Positions 42,499 to 51,710 of a DNA stretch of 64,000 nt are shown piece by piece. Under the pieces are notes generated by a model. It worked only from the letters and a program-made list of their open reading frames with translations. It did not search any database and had not been told where the DNA came from. The DNA comes from Candidatus Zymogenus saltonus (GTDB lineage: Bacteria; Desulfobacterota; Zymogenia; Zymogenales; Zymogenaceae). Both the position numbers and the translations under genes were made by a program. The DNA is taken from assembly GCA_016929395.1 (NCBI GenBank), contig JAFGIX010000027.1, positions 62,001-126,000 of the forward strand, in the 5' to 3' direction. Position 1 is the first letter of the stretch, and each line of letters opens with the position of its first letter.

Positions 42499-43626
42499 TT
42501 AATCCAATGCGTAAAGGTGATCGTCGTAGCAGCCGAAGTATAAAACGCCGCCGATGACGACAGGGGACGACAGAATCCCGCCCCCAATCTCTTGACGCCA
42601 AATCTGTTTTCCCTCGGCGGCGTCAACGGCGTAGAAATCGCCCTTCATGCTGCCGAAGTAGACCCTGCCCCCCGATACGGCCGGGGAGGAGTGAATATCG
42701 CTTCCGGCGTTGAAGCGCCACTTTTCCGTGCCCGTGGCCGCATTTAGCGCATAGAGGAATCCGCCCTTGCTGCCGACGTAGACCACGCCGTCATCCACGG
42801 CCGGGGACGACATAACGTATCCCGCGGCCTTGAACTTCCACTTCTCTTTGCCTGAGGCTGTATCCAGTGCGTAGACGTTGGAATCGGCGGAGCCGACAAA
42901 AACGAGGCCGCCGGATACCGCGGGGGTCGAGACCACGTCCCCTCCCGTAATGTAGCGCCACTTTTCCGTGCCCGTCTTCGCGTCTACGGCATAAAGATTC
43001 TTGTCCTTGCTGCCGAAGAAGACGGCCCCCTCAAAAACCGCCGGTGACGAGTTCACGTCTCCCTCGGTCTTAAAGCGCCACTTCTCGACGCCAGTCCCGG
43101 CGTCAACGGCGTAGAGGTTGTTGTCCACGCTGCCGAAGTAGACAACCCCCTCGGACACCGCGGGAGAAGAGGTTATATCCCCCGCCGCCTTGAAGCGCCA
43201 CTTTTCAGTCCCTTTCTTTGCGTCCACGGCGTAGAGGTTTTCGTCCCAGCAGCCGACGTAGACAACCCCCCCCGAGACCGCCGGGGAAGACGAAACCCAG
43301 TGACCCGTCGAAAAGCGCCACTTTTCAGTCCCTTTCTTTGCGTCCACGGCGTAAAGGCTCCTGTCGTGACTCCCGAAGTAGACAACGCCCTTCGAGACCG
43401 CGGGGGAAGAATATATATCCTTCTGGGCCTCGAACTTCCACAGGACGGACCCGGAAGGCGGCTTGCCGGTCGTGGAGTAGGAGTTGGTCCTCGAGGGGCC
43501 GCCCTTGAACATCGGGACGTAGTTCTCTCTTCCCATCTTGCCGCAGGAAAATAGAATAAGCGCGGATACGATCATGACCAAAATCAAAGGGTAATAAATT
43601 TTTATCTTTAAAATCCCTTTACTCAT
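42499..43626 (-). CDS. PQQ-type beta-propeller lipoprotein (BamB-like)
   Basis: A lipobox (ALILFSC, Cys at about 28) is followed by about eight repeats of VYFGSxDxNLYAVDAxxGxEKWRF. The repeats are extremely regular, indicating recent internal duplication. The protein is a lipid-anchored relative of the membrane propeller at 7377-8681. No PQQ-binding catalytic residues are evident. It heads the pair with the discoidin-like gene and follows a PP2C gene on the same strand. The earlier propeller is also near a PP2C and a kinase. Confidence 0.88.
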   Translation of the reverse strand: MSKGILKIKIYYPLILVMIVSALILFSCGKMGRENYVPMFKGGPSRTNSYSTTGKPPSGSVLWKFEAQKDIYSSPAVSKGVVYFGSHDRSLYAVDAKKGTEKWRFSTGHWVSSSPAVSGGVVYVGCWDENLYAVDAKKGTEKWRFKAAGDITSSPAVSEGVVYFGSVDNNLYAVDAGTGVEKWRFKTEGDVNSSPAVFEGAVFFGSKDKNLYAVDAKTGTEKWRYITGGDVVSTPAVSGGLVFVGSADSNVYALDTASGKEKWKFKAAGYVMSSPAVDDGVVYVGSKGGFLYALNAATGTEKWRFNAGSDIHSSPAVSGGRVYFGSMKGDFYAVDAAEGKQIWRQEIGGGILSSPVVIGGVLYFGCYDDHLYALD

Positions 43627-43684
43627 CGCTATCTACCCCCTAATAAACATTTTAAGCTTACTTACTTTTAAAAACGCGGTTCTA

Positions 43685-44653
43685 TCAACCCACCGCATCT
43701 TCAAGGATAATCCCGGGAACCGCCTTGTTCAGATGGCGACAAATCGCGGCCCCCGGCACGAGACAGACCAGACCTATATCATCGAGACGGATCTTGGCGC
43801 CCCCGGCGAGCGAGCCTATCCGCCTTGTAATCCCTCTCGGATTGAGACCCACAATCTCCTGGGCTAGAAAATCCTCAGTGGTGATCCCATGGCTCCTGGC
43901 GAGGTCGTTGAGGCCGTCGGTGGAGAGGAGCACGGTGTCCCCCCCCTCGATCACCTCGTCGATCTCAGACAAAAACTCGGCCTGAAACAGCCTCGGCGCC
44001 CTCCCGATCAGAAAGTGATTGGTCTTCGTCAGCCTCGAAACCTCTCCCGTCCCGGCGGAGATCTTAAAGATCATGCTGTCTCCGGTATGAAGGATGGCGG
44101 AGTAAAGCCCGCACCTCCCCCTCCCGGCCGAGCCTCCTTCCCCCTCATCCCTCAAACCGGTAAAGAGGGCCGAGAACGTCGTGGCGTTGTGGTAGTCCGT
44201 CCCCTTGGATATAACGTTCGCCGTCTCGACAAGCTCCTCAAACGCCCCCTTAAAGAGACTCTCGGAAAAGATCCTGGGGGGTGAGCCGAAGTTGGGCGAA
44301 CCATGGATGGCCGCCCTCAGCTTCTTGATAAAGACCGACGAGGCCGAGGGATTTCTCTCCGGGCCGTCGGCCACGGCCACAATGCCGAGGTTGAGATCGA
44401 TGTATACCGAATCCCCGATCTTTCCCGCATTGAAGTCCCCTCCCCTGCCGTTTATGGGCCTGCTCCTGCCCGGTATCAAGGACGCCGAGCAGACATCGGG
44501 GATATCGAACGTCAATATCCTCCCCCCCCTTACCCCCCTTCCCTCCTCTCCCCCTTCCGACCTCCCCTCCGACTTCCCGCCCCCCTTGTCCTCCCCCTTA
44601 CCCTTAATATTATCTCTGATCAAACCCCTTCCCTCTTTCAATGGAATTATCAA
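43685..44653 (-). CDS. Second, divergent PP2C-family protein phosphatase
   Basis: PP2C motifs are present in order: GIVAVADG (metal Asp), LHTGDSM (in place of GDSRA), LLSTDGLND and LDDIGLV. The first Gly-Gly loop after ADG is missing (PERN instead), so it is divergent but probably still active. Only the core from about residue 46 looks genuine. The region before it is a Gly/Arg/Lys/Glu-rich stretch coded by a purine tract like those in intergenic DNA. The given start at 44653 is TTG; a later TTG at 44515, behind GGGGGGAGG, may be the real one. It lacks the membrane segment of the first PP2C. Confidence 0.78.
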   Translation of the reverse strand: MIIPLKEGRGLIRDNIKGKGEDKGGGKSEGRSEGGEEGRGVRGGRILTFDIPDVCSASLIPGRSRPINGRGGDFNAGKIGDSVYIDLNLGIVAVADGPERNPSASSVFIKKLRAAIHGSPNFGSPPRIFSESLFKGAFEELVETANVISKGTDYHNATTFSALFTGLRDEGEGGSAGRGRCGLYSAILHTGDSMIFKISAGTGEVSRLTKTNHFLIGRAPRLFQAEFLSEIDEVIEGGDTVLLSTDGLNDLARSHGITTEDFLAQEIVGLNPRGITRRIGSLAGGAKIRLDDIGLVCLVPGAAICRHLNKAVPGIILEDAVG

Positions 44654-44930
44654 ATTAATACAGGATGAATTTCAGCGCCAAACCATCGCCCGCTCGATAT
44701 CCGCCCCCACACACACTGATTATTTATCATAAGGCGTATGTCTTTGGCAACCTTTTTATTTTAGGGCCGAGAAACAGATTTGCGTCCCTGTCCCCGCTTC
44801 GACGGCAAAACAGAGAATAAAATCCATCATTTTATTGACAACGAGGAGAAGTCCCGGTATTATTAACGGCAACAGATATTATTTCAACTTCTCACTCCTT
44901 TACACACAAACCAATTGGAGTCGCCGTTAT

Positions 44931-45638
44931 ATGTCAAATATCACAAAAAAGAAGATAGGAATCCTCGGCGGACTATCGCCCGAATCCACCACTGTCTACT
45001 ATAACACCATAACGCGTGGATATTTGAAGGAGACCGGGGACGAGTATTATCCCGACATTTTGATTTACAGCGTCGACTTTCAGAAATATTCGGAGTGGTT
45101 CGCCAACGGAAAGTGGGAGGAGGCGGGCCGTGATATGGCCGACGTCTTCGAGAGGTTGAGGTCGGCCGGAGCGGACTTCGGCCTCATCGCCTCAAACACC
45201 CCCCACCGCTCCCTCGAATATATCCTGCCGAACACATCGCTTCCAATACTCTCCATCATCGACGTCACCGCAGACGCGGTAATAGCCTCCGGGGTGGGCC
45301 GCGTGGGACTCTTGGGAACGCGCTTTACCATGCAGGAGGAGTTTTACAAGGAAGGTCTTAAAAAGAAGGGGCTTGACGTGATCGTCCCGGAAGAGGACGA
45401 GATAAACGAGATCAACCGGATCATCTACAATGAGCTTGTAAAGAGCATCTTAAACGTCAGGAGCAAACAAAAGCTCATCAATATCATCGGGGAGCTCTCC
45501 AAGATGGGAGCCGAGGGGGTAATCTTGGGCTGCACGGAGATTCCCCTCATAATCGGAGTCGATGATGCCGCTGTTCAGCTCTTCGATACGACGAAGATTC
45601 ACGCCGAGGCCGCGCTGAAGCATTCTCTCAAGGGATGA
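44931..45638 (+). CDS. Aspartate/glutamate racemase family protein
   Basis: The ATG at 44931 matches the family N-terminus (MSNITKKKIGILGGLSPEST). Members use two Cys or Cys/Thr as a catalytic pair in cofactor-independent racemisation. The second is present (ILGCTEIPLI, C201), but the first position reads ASNTPH, with Ser where a Cys is usual. YgeA-type racemases also depart from Cys at that place (Thr). The substrate therefore cannot be named. It is 91 bases ahead of an M20 peptidase gene on the same strand. Confidence 0.85.
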   Translation: MSNITKKKIGILGGLSPESTTVYYNTITRGYLKETGDEYYPDILIYSVDFQKYSEWFANGKWEEAGRDMADVFERLRSAGADFGLIASNTPHRSLEYILPNTSLPILSIIDVTADAVIASGVGRVGLLGTRFTMQEEFYKEGLKKKGLDVIVPEEDEINEINRIIYNELVKSILNVRSKQKLINIIGELSKMGAEGVILGCTEIPLIIGVDDAAVQLFDTTKIHAEAALKHSLKG

Positions 45639-45729
45639 GGTAGCGTGTAACAGTCGAGTCAGTAAATGCTTTATATTTAATATGGTAACATGAATGGAGT
45701 TGCATGAACCTGAATGTAAGGAGATGGAT

Positions 45730-47034
45730 ATGAAAGACGAAGCTGTTAAGCTCATGTGTGAGTATCTGAAGATCGATACTACAAATCCCCCCGGCAACGA
45801 GGAGAAGGCTGTGGCCTTTTTCAAGAAGATATTCGAGGGAGAGGGGATTGAATACAAAACGTACGAACCGAAGAAGGGGCGGGTCTCGATCCGCGCCCAG
45901 CTTTCCGGAAGCGGGGAGAGGGGGCCGGTCTTGATGATCAGCCACACGGACGTCGTCCCCGCAAATCGAGACGAGTGGAGCTTCGACCCCTTCTCCGGCG
46001 AGATCGTGGAAGGCATGATACGGGGGCGCGGCGCCCTGGACATGAAGGGGATCGGGATTATGGAGCTTACGGCCCTTCTGACCTTAAAGCGGGAGGGGGC
46101 GAAGCTAAACCGCGACCTCGTCTTTCTTGCGGCGGCGGACGAGGAGATGGGCGGAGCGGAGGGTGCCGGCTACCTCGTCGAAAACCACTTCGACGACTTC
46201 AGGGCGGACGTAGTCCTGAACGAGGGGGGATTCGGGGTGAGCGACATCATCCCCGGAAGGCCGGTGATGATGATTTCGTCGGGCGAAAAGGGGATATGCT
46301 GGCTCAAACTCATCCGGGAGGGCCTCCCGGGCCACGGCAGCGCCCCCCACGGCCAGAACGCCCTGGAAAACCTGAACAAGGCGCTGGTCAGGCTCCTCTC
46401 TGAAGAGACGCCGATCACCATAACGCCCATCATCTCCGAATACTTCAAAAACCTCGCCTCCGGCTGGGAGTTCCTCAAGCCCTTCGTGGAAGACGGCAGG
46501 GAAGAGACGCTGGTCAAGGTCCTCAAGGAGAGCGGTCTCCTCGCCCTTCCCCAGATAGCCGCCATGGTGAAAAACACGATAAGCCTAAACGTAATGAAGG
46601 CCGGCGACAAGACAAACATAATCCCCAGCCACGCCGAGGCGGTATTGGACTGCAGGGTCCTGCCGGGCCAGGACATAGACGAGTTCATAGGCCAGATTAA
46701 AAGCAAGCTCAAAGATGACGAGATAAAGATCGAGCCGATCGAGAGGAGCGACTCGACCGAGTCCCCCACAGACACTGAACACTACCGGATTATAGAAGAG
46801 ACGGTAGCGGATCACTTTCCCAATGCCGTGATCGCCCCGTCCTTACTTATGGGGACGTCCGACTCCCGCTTCCTCAGGAAGAAGGGGATACCCTCCTACG
46901 GCATCTGCCCCGCCTTCGTGCCGATGGAGCACATAAAGATGGTCCACGGGATCGACGAGCAAATCTCGGTGGAGAACATGATAAAGGGAAGCGAGGTCTT
47001 TACCGACATCGTAAGAAGGATGGTCACGGGTTAG
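45730..47034 (+). CDS. M20-family metallopeptidase (ArgE/DapE type)
   Basis: The protein of about 434 residues shows the dinuclear zinc signature: ISHTDVVPA, GRGALDMKG (bridging Asp), AAADEEMGG (catalytic and metal Glu) and the closing MEHIKMVHG. The GHGSAPHG lid segment of the dimerisation domain is also present. It hydrolyses an N-acyl amino acid or a peptide; which one cannot be read from sequence. The ATG at 45730 is chosen because AAGGAG lies six bases before it; the frame is open from 45694. The racemase upstream on the same strand suggests joint handling of amino acids or cell-wall peptides. Confidence 0.9.
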   Translation: MKDEAVKLMCEYLKIDTTNPPGNEEKAVAFFKKIFEGEGIEYKTYEPKKGRVSIRAQLSGSGERGPVLMISHTDVVPANRDEWSFDPFSGEIVEGMIRGRGALDMKGIGIMELTALLTLKREGAKLNRDLVFLAAADEEMGGAEGAGYLVENHFDDFRADVVLNEGGFGVSDIIPGRPVMMISSGEKGICWLKLIREGLPGHGSAPHGQNALENLNKALVRLLSEETPITITPIISEYFKNLASGWEFLKPFVEDGREETLVKVLKESGLLALPQIAAMVKNTISLNVMKAGDKTNIIPSHAEAVLDCRVLPGQDIDEFIGQIKSKLKDDEIKIEPIERSDSTESPTDTEHYRIIEETVADHFPNAVIAPSLLMGTSDSRFLRKKGIPSYGICPAFVPMEHIKMVHGIDEQISVENMIKGSEVFTDIVRRMVTG

Positions 47035-47063
47035 GATTCAAATGCAATTCTAAATGATCTATT

Positions 47064-47094
47064 TAAAGGGGGGTGGTTGCTCCCCTTTATTTTG
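47064..47094 (+). terminator. Terminator after the M20 peptidase gene
   Basis: AAAGGGG and CCCCTTT pair around a GGTGGTTGCT loop and are followed by ATTTT. Confidence 0.7.
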
Positions 47095-47195
47095 AACAGC
47101 GCTGATGATCAAGACGTACGGCGCTGACATAACCGTAATTGGGAAAAGCGCCGTTTGAAACATATTAGATGTAAAAAATAATAGCAAGATCGGAA

Positions 47196-48491
47196 TCAGA
47201 CCGCCTTTAGGATATGCACGCCCAGGGCCGCCTCCTCGACCCCGATGACGCCGCCCCCGTTTATGTGCATCCCGACCCTGGCGCCCCTGACCTGGCGCTT
47301 TTTTGCCCTTCCCCGAATCTGGGTCACTAACTCGTAGACCTGGGCGAGCCCCGTGCACCCCACTGGGTGCCCTCGGGAGACGAGCCCCCCGCTGGTGTTC
47401 GTGGGTATCTCCCCTCCCATATCTGTGGCTCCCGTGGAGCAGAACTCCCCTGCGTCCTCCATACTGCAGAAGCCGGCCTGGGCCGCCTGGTATATCTCGC
47501 CGAAGGTGGTGGCGTCGTGAAGCTCAAGAACTTCGATATCTTTCGGGGTGACGGAGGCTTCTTTGTATGCAATCTCAGCCGCCCGCCCCGAGATGTCGGC
47601 GTCGAAATCCCCCCTGTCCCTCCCGGACACAAGAACCGATGCCAGAACGAGGACCGGATCATTGATCCCCCTCCCCTCCTTGAGATACCGCTCCGAGCAG
47701 ACGACCGCCGCCGCACACCCCTCCCCCGTGGGGGCGCACATCGCCCTCGTCAGCGGATACGTTATCGGCTTGTCGTTCAGGACATCCTCCGCCGTGAAGT
47801 CCCTCGTGTACTGGGCCTTCGGATTCATCGTGCTCATGTGATGGGTCTTTGCGCACACACAGGCGAGCTGCCTCTGGGTCCAGCCGTAGCGCTCCATCAT
47901 CTTGAGGGTCTTTACGGCGTAGTAGTCCATGAAGGGGCTCCTTCCTACCCCCACGTCGGTCTCCTCGAAGGGGGTTTCGGTGAGCCTCGATTTTTCACGG
48001 CGCCACTTCTCGATATATTCACCCTTCCTGTCCTGCTCGCAGCCGTTCCAGAAGGCCGAAAGACCCATGTACGGAAGGGCCGCCTCGATCTCCGGGTGGT
48101 TCGGAAGGTCGTCGAAATCGGGCGTCATCTTCTCGATCCCGACGGCGAGCGCCAGATCCGAGACCCCGGCGACAACGTGGTTCACCGCCTGGTTGAGGGC
48201 CGTTGTGGCGGAAGCGCAGGCGTTTTCCACGTTCACCATCGGGGCCCCCTCGAAGCCGAGCCTCCTCAAAACCACCTGGCCCCGGATGGAATGCTGGCTC
48301 GTCAACATCCCCTGGGCGCAGTTTGCGTACCATATCCCCCCGATTCTCCTCCTGTCGCCCATGTCCTCCATCGAAAGGCCCGCATCGGACATCGCCTCGC
48401 CGACGGCGAATCCGGCCATCTCTTCGTAACTCCCCCCCTGCTTGGATATTTTTGTCATCCCAACGCCGATGATATATACCCTCTCTTTCAT
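47196..48491 (-). CDS. Thiolase-family acetyl-CoA acetyltransferase (SCP2-type)
   Basis: The 431-residue protein has the nucleophile Cys in ENACASATTAL (C92) and the C-terminal SRGHPVGCTG (H375, C379), plus NTSGG, so all three thiolase catalytic positions are intact. The NVENACAS form is typical of the SCP-x/lipid-transfer-type thiolases used in beta-oxidation of branched or sterol side chains and in some ketone pathways. No OB-fold partner (DUF35) gene is adjacent, which is unusual for this subfamily. It diverges from the V4R gene at 48695, and a palindrome at 48582 lies between them. Confidence 0.9.
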   Translation of the reverse strand: MKERVYIIGVGMTKISKQGGSYEEMAGFAVGEAMSDAGLSMEDMGDRRRIGGIWYANCAQGMLTSQHSIRGQVVLRRLGFEGAPMVNVENACASATTALNQAVNHVVAGVSDLALAVGIEKMTPDFDDLPNHPEIEAALPYMGLSAFWNGCEQDRKGEYIEKWRREKSRLTETPFEETDVGVGRSPFMDYYAVKTLKMMERYGWTQRQLACVCAKTHHMSTMNPKAQYTRDFTAEDVLNDKPITYPLTRAMCAPTGEGCAAAVVCSERYLKEGRGINDPVLVLASVLVSGRDRGDFDADISGRAAEIAYKEASVTPKDIEVLELHDATTFGEIYQAAQAGFCSMEDAGEFCSTGATDMGGEIPTNTSGGLVSRGHPVGCTGLAQVYELVTQIRGRAKKRQVRGARVGMHINGGGVIGVEEAALGVHILKAV

Positions 48492-48581
48492 TCCGTGTCC
48501 CCCGTAATTGCACTGTCAGCCTATGCCGGATATCATATCATATCATTCAAAAAACATATCGCTATTTCGCCCTGTTTGAGA

Positions 48582-48594
48582 TTGTACAGTACAA
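48582..48594. promoter_or_regulatory. Palindromic site between the thiolase and V4R genes
   Basis: TTGTAC-A-GTACAA is a 6-1-6 palindrome in the divergent promoter region. ACAATATTGT (48651-48660) is a second small palindrome, next to a perfect TATAAT at 48660-48665 pointing to the V4R gene. Either could be an operator. Confidence 0.4.
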
Positions 48595-48694
48595 AATATG
48601 TCAAGATTTTTGTAAGAAATTTCTTTGCATAAACTCTTTATATTTGTTCAACAATATTGTATAATTGTCCCGGACTATCATCCGGGGGGGTAAG

Positions 48695-49282
48695 ATGAGC
48701 GGTGAAGAAAAGATGGCGACAAATCTTGGAATCCGGGGCGGCCTGGACGCGATTCGCGAGATCCTCGGCGACAACGGCGCAAAGATACTGTTCAGGAACA
48801 TCGGCCTGATCCATATTTATGAAAATCCCCCGGCATACACCTGGGAGCCTTGCCTCACCATCCCGGAGCAGGCGAGCATATACACAGAGGTGGAAAACCT
48901 TGTCGGCCTGAACGGGGCAATGGGCATCTGGCGAAGGATCGGGTACACAACAATAAGATACATCGACGAATTCGGCCACGTCTTCGACTCGATTAACGAC
49001 CTTCCATCGGAGGAGCGTTTCAACAGAGCGATGGAGATGTACGTCGCCGGCTCCGGAAAGGGGAGGATCGCGGTAAACGAGAGGGGTCTCTACGATCTGG
49101 ACGTGTACGACTGCATCCACTGCGCCGGACACAGGACCAAAAGGCCTATGTGCAACCACTACGTCGGGCATATTCAATATATCGCCGATTACGCATTCGG
49201 CAAAAACGCATTAACGGTCAAAGAGGTGAAGTGCAAGGCCCTCGGAGACGAAACCTGCTACTTCACCGCGATGAGGAAGTAG
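48695..49282 (+). CDS. V4R-domain protein (hydrocarbon- or ligand-binding)
   Basis: The protein has about 195 residues from the ATG at 48695; a longer TTG frame starts at 48665. The C-terminal half matches the V4R domain, with the Cys pattern YDCIHCAGH, MCNH and VKCKALGDETCYF, which may bind zinc. V4R domains bind small molecules in sensors such as XylR-type activators and in bacteriochlorophyll reductase-related proteins. Here the domain stands alone, without AAA+ or DNA-binding parts, so it may be a ligand carrier or a partner of the divergently encoded thiolase. Confidence 0.75.
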   Translation: MSGEEKMATNLGIRGGLDAIREILGDNGAKILFRNIGLIHIYENPPAYTWEPCLTIPEQASIYTEVENLVGLNGAMGIWRRIGYTTIRYIDEFGHVFDSINDLPSEERFNRAMEMYVAGSGKGRIAVNERGLYDLDVYDCIHCAGHRTKRPMCNHYVGHIQYIADYAFGKNALTVKEVKCKALGDETCYFTAMRK

Positions 49283-49354
49283 TCGAGACATGCAAATTTT
49301 GTTGGGTGAGGGGTTATATATTTCAGCCGATTTCACTTCCCCGTCATATAGCAG

Positions 49355-50308
49355 ATGGTAACGATTAAGGACGTGAGGGAGGCCGCCGGGAGGATAGATC
49401 CCCATATAAACCGAACACCGGTTGTGACCTCCAGGACGGTAAACGAGAAATTGGGCGCCTCCCTCTATTTCAAGTGCGAGAGCTTTCAGCGGGCCGGGTC
49501 TTTTAAAATACGGGGCGCCTTCAGCGCAATAAGCCTCCTTAACGAAGAGGAGAAGACAAGGGGTGTCGTGGCCCACTCCAGCGGGAACCACGCCCAGGCG
49601 GTGGCGCTGGCGACTCGGCTTTTGGGAGTGAAATCCACGGTGGTCATGCCGAAGGGCTCCCCCGATGTCAAGGTCGCCGCAACCCGCGGCTATGGCGCCG
49701 AGATCGTCTTCTCAGAAAACTCGGAAGGAGCGAGAATCGCAGAAACCGAGCGGCTGATCGAAGAGCACGGATATACGCTGGTCCACCCTTACGACAACGA
49801 CAATGTCATAGCCGGGGCGGGAACGGCGGCCCTGGAGCTTTTGGAAGAGGTCAAGGGGATAGAGGTATTAATCGCCCCGGTCGGCGGGGGAGGACTCCTC
49901 TCCGGCACGTCGATCTCGGCCAAGGGGATCGACGAAAATATAGAGGTCTACGCCGCTGAGCCTGCGAGGGCGGACGACGCCTTCAGATCGATAGTTGCGG
50001 GGCATATCGTAAAGAACGAGCGCCCCCCCGACACCATAGCCGACGGCTTGAGGACGAGCCTCTGCGAGCGGACATTCGAGATCATCCGTGAAAACGTTTC
50101 AGGGATCGTAACGGTCTCGGAAATGGAGATAGTCGAGGCGATGCGCTTTCTCTGGGAGAGGATGAAGCTTGTGGTGGAGCCGTCGGGGGCGGTTTCGGCG
50201 GCAGCCCTCCTCTCGGGGAAGATCGACGTCATGGATAGAATGGTCGGGGTAATCATCAGCGGCGGAAACGTCGATCTCGAGAGATTCTTTTCCGCCCTGA
50301 AGGTTTAG
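49355..50308 (+). CDS. Threonine dehydratase/serine racemase-like PLP enzyme
   Basis: The 317-residue fold-type II enzyme has the PLP-binding Lys in AGSFKIRGAF (K51), an SSGNHAQA substrate loop and the phosphate-binding PVGGGGLLSG. The length fits a catabolic threonine/serine dehydratase or serine racemase without the regulatory ACT domain of IlvA. It should deaminate L-Thr or L-Ser to the 2-oxo acid and ammonia, or racemise Ser. It is next to the V4R gene on the same strand, with no evident operon partner. Confidence 0.9.
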   Translation: MVTIKDVREAAGRIDPHINRTPVVTSRTVNEKLGASLYFKCESFQRAGSFKIRGAFSAISLLNEEEKTRGVVAHSSGNHAQAVALATRLLGVKSTVVMPKGSPDVKVAATRGYGAEIVFSENSEGARIAETERLIEEHGYTLVHPYDNDNVIAGAGTAALELLEEVKGIEVLIAPVGGGGLLSGTSISAKGIDENIEVYAAEPARADDAFRSIVAGHIVKNERPPDTIADGLRTSLCERTFEIIRENVSGIVTVSEMEIVEAMRFLWERMKLVVEPSGAVSAAALLSGKIDVMDRMVGVIISGGNVDLERFFSALKV

Positions 50309-50747
50309 CCGTAAGAAGGGTGCGGGATAAAAAGAAACTGTTGAGCCGACCTCGTTGAGATATGAGATATAGAATCGCTGGCGAAGAATTGAAGCGCGAA
50401 AGAGGCAAGGCTTCGACTACCTCGAAAAATTATGAAAGTGGTTTCCGACAGTAATGTTATATTGAAAATGAACTCTGTTCAGCTTAAAATATAGGAATTG
50501 AGCGGGCAGACTTATAGTCTCGCCTTAATTGGAAAACGCTTTTGACAATTTTGAATATTTCGCCCAGACCCGGGCGGACAGGGAGGTTTGTATTTCATTT
50601 TGATGAGAGGTTTTTTGTTGCAATGCATGCGGGGTGAAAAAGATCGTACGGCGCGCATCGGCGGAAACGGGAGATTTGCGACGCGGACTCGGCGAGCGTC
50701 ACTTCAGGCCCAGCTTTACGCTATCTTGACAAAAAGGAGACCCGAAA
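50309..50747. other. 439-base gap before the MshEN pair
   Basis: No reading frame is supported. A TTGACA occurs at 50542 but without a good -10 box at the right distance. No tRNA or recognised riboswitch fold was identified. Confidence 0.4.
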
Positions 50748-51521
50748 ATGGCTGAAGCAAAGATGCGTCTCGGCGATTTCCTCGTGAGCAGAAAGATAAT
50801 CACGGAGAGTCAACTAAGCAGGGCCCTTCAACACCAAAAACAGTGGGGGGGGAGGCTCGGGGAGGCGCTGACATACTTGAGGATCGTCTCGGAAGACAAG
50901 CTGCTTGCCGCCCTGAAATATCACCTTGAGATCCCGATTATGGACCTCCAGGAAATCAATATCCCATCCGATGTGATCAAGCTCATTCCGAAGGAGATGG
51001 CGGGAAAATTCAAGGCCGTCCCGGTAAGGATTGCCGTGAGCTTCGGTAAAAAGACCCTCCTTGTGGCCATGTCCGACCCCCTGGATATAAAGGCCATCGA
51101 GGAGATTCAGTTCGCCTCCGGCTACAGGATTCAGCCGGTCCTGTCAAAAGAGCACTCCATAATGAACGCCCTCAGCCACTATTACAATTTCGACACGGGT
51201 TACATAGACCCGAGGGACTCGCGTCGACTTAGCAGTGGAGACGGCAAGGATGAAAATTACAGCGATGATGTGATGACGATAATAAGGGGCGGAGACGAGC
51301 TCAAGATCACCTCCACGGGCGAGGTAATCTACGACGACGGCGAGGAGATAAAGCCGGCCAAGGTCGGCGGCGACGGCAAAGATGAGCCCCCAAATGACAC
51401 ATCCCCCAAAGAGGCAAAGAGATCTAAGGGGGATAACAAGCTCCTGAGGGCGCTGATAAAGATATTGATCGAGAAGGAGTATATCACCATAGATGATCTC
51501 AGGGAAAAGCTCGAGGAGTGA
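50748..51521 (+). CDS. Stand-alone MshEN-domain protein, possible cyclic di-GMP receptor
   Basis: The 257-residue protein resembles only the N-terminal domain of PilB/GspE ATPases (no Walker motifs). Two consecutive RLG-x-L...L..QL..L...Q motifs (RLGDFLVSRKIITES, RLGEALTYLRIVSED) match the cyclic di-GMP-binding MshEN consensus. A charged linker follows, and then a short C-terminal helix-rich segment (LLRALIKILIEKEYITIDDL). It is followed by a paralogue. Diguanylate cyclases elsewhere in the window make a receptor role plausible, but the target is unknown. Confidence 0.82.
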   Translation: MAEAKMRLGDFLVSRKIITESQLSRALQHQKQWGGRLGEALTYLRIVSEDKLLAALKYHLEIPIMDLQEINIPSDVIKLIPKEMAGKFKAVPVRIAVSFGKKTLLVAMSDPLDIKAIEEIQFASGYRIQPVLSKEHSIMNALSHYYNFDTGYIDPRDSRRLSSGDGKDENYSDDVMTIIRGGDELKITSTGEVIYDDGEEIKPAKVGGDGKDEPPNDTSPKEAKRSKGDNKLLRALIKILIEKEYITIDDLREKLEE

Positions 51522-51710
51522 AAGGGGCCGATGAAGGTAATCGATCTTAAACTTTTTAAATGCGATGTCAATCGAGGTATACTTATAAGGTAGCATACTG
51601 ATAATATATATTTGAACGTTTTATTTAATAATTGACTTCATGTCTCCCCTCCATTCATCGGGACAAAGACCCGTGTAATTATCGGGGGGAAACGCGATAG
51701 TGAGATTATT

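Noticed and set aside
47367-48632. 421-codon plus-strand frame opposite the thiolase gene
   Set aside because: It is the antisense shadow of a clear thiolase and its translation (Arg/His/Pro-rich) has no domain pattern.
50309-50747. tRNA or riboswitch in the gap before the MshEN pair
   Set aside because: No cloverleaf with a TTCGA-type T-arm or known aptamer core could be found by eye.
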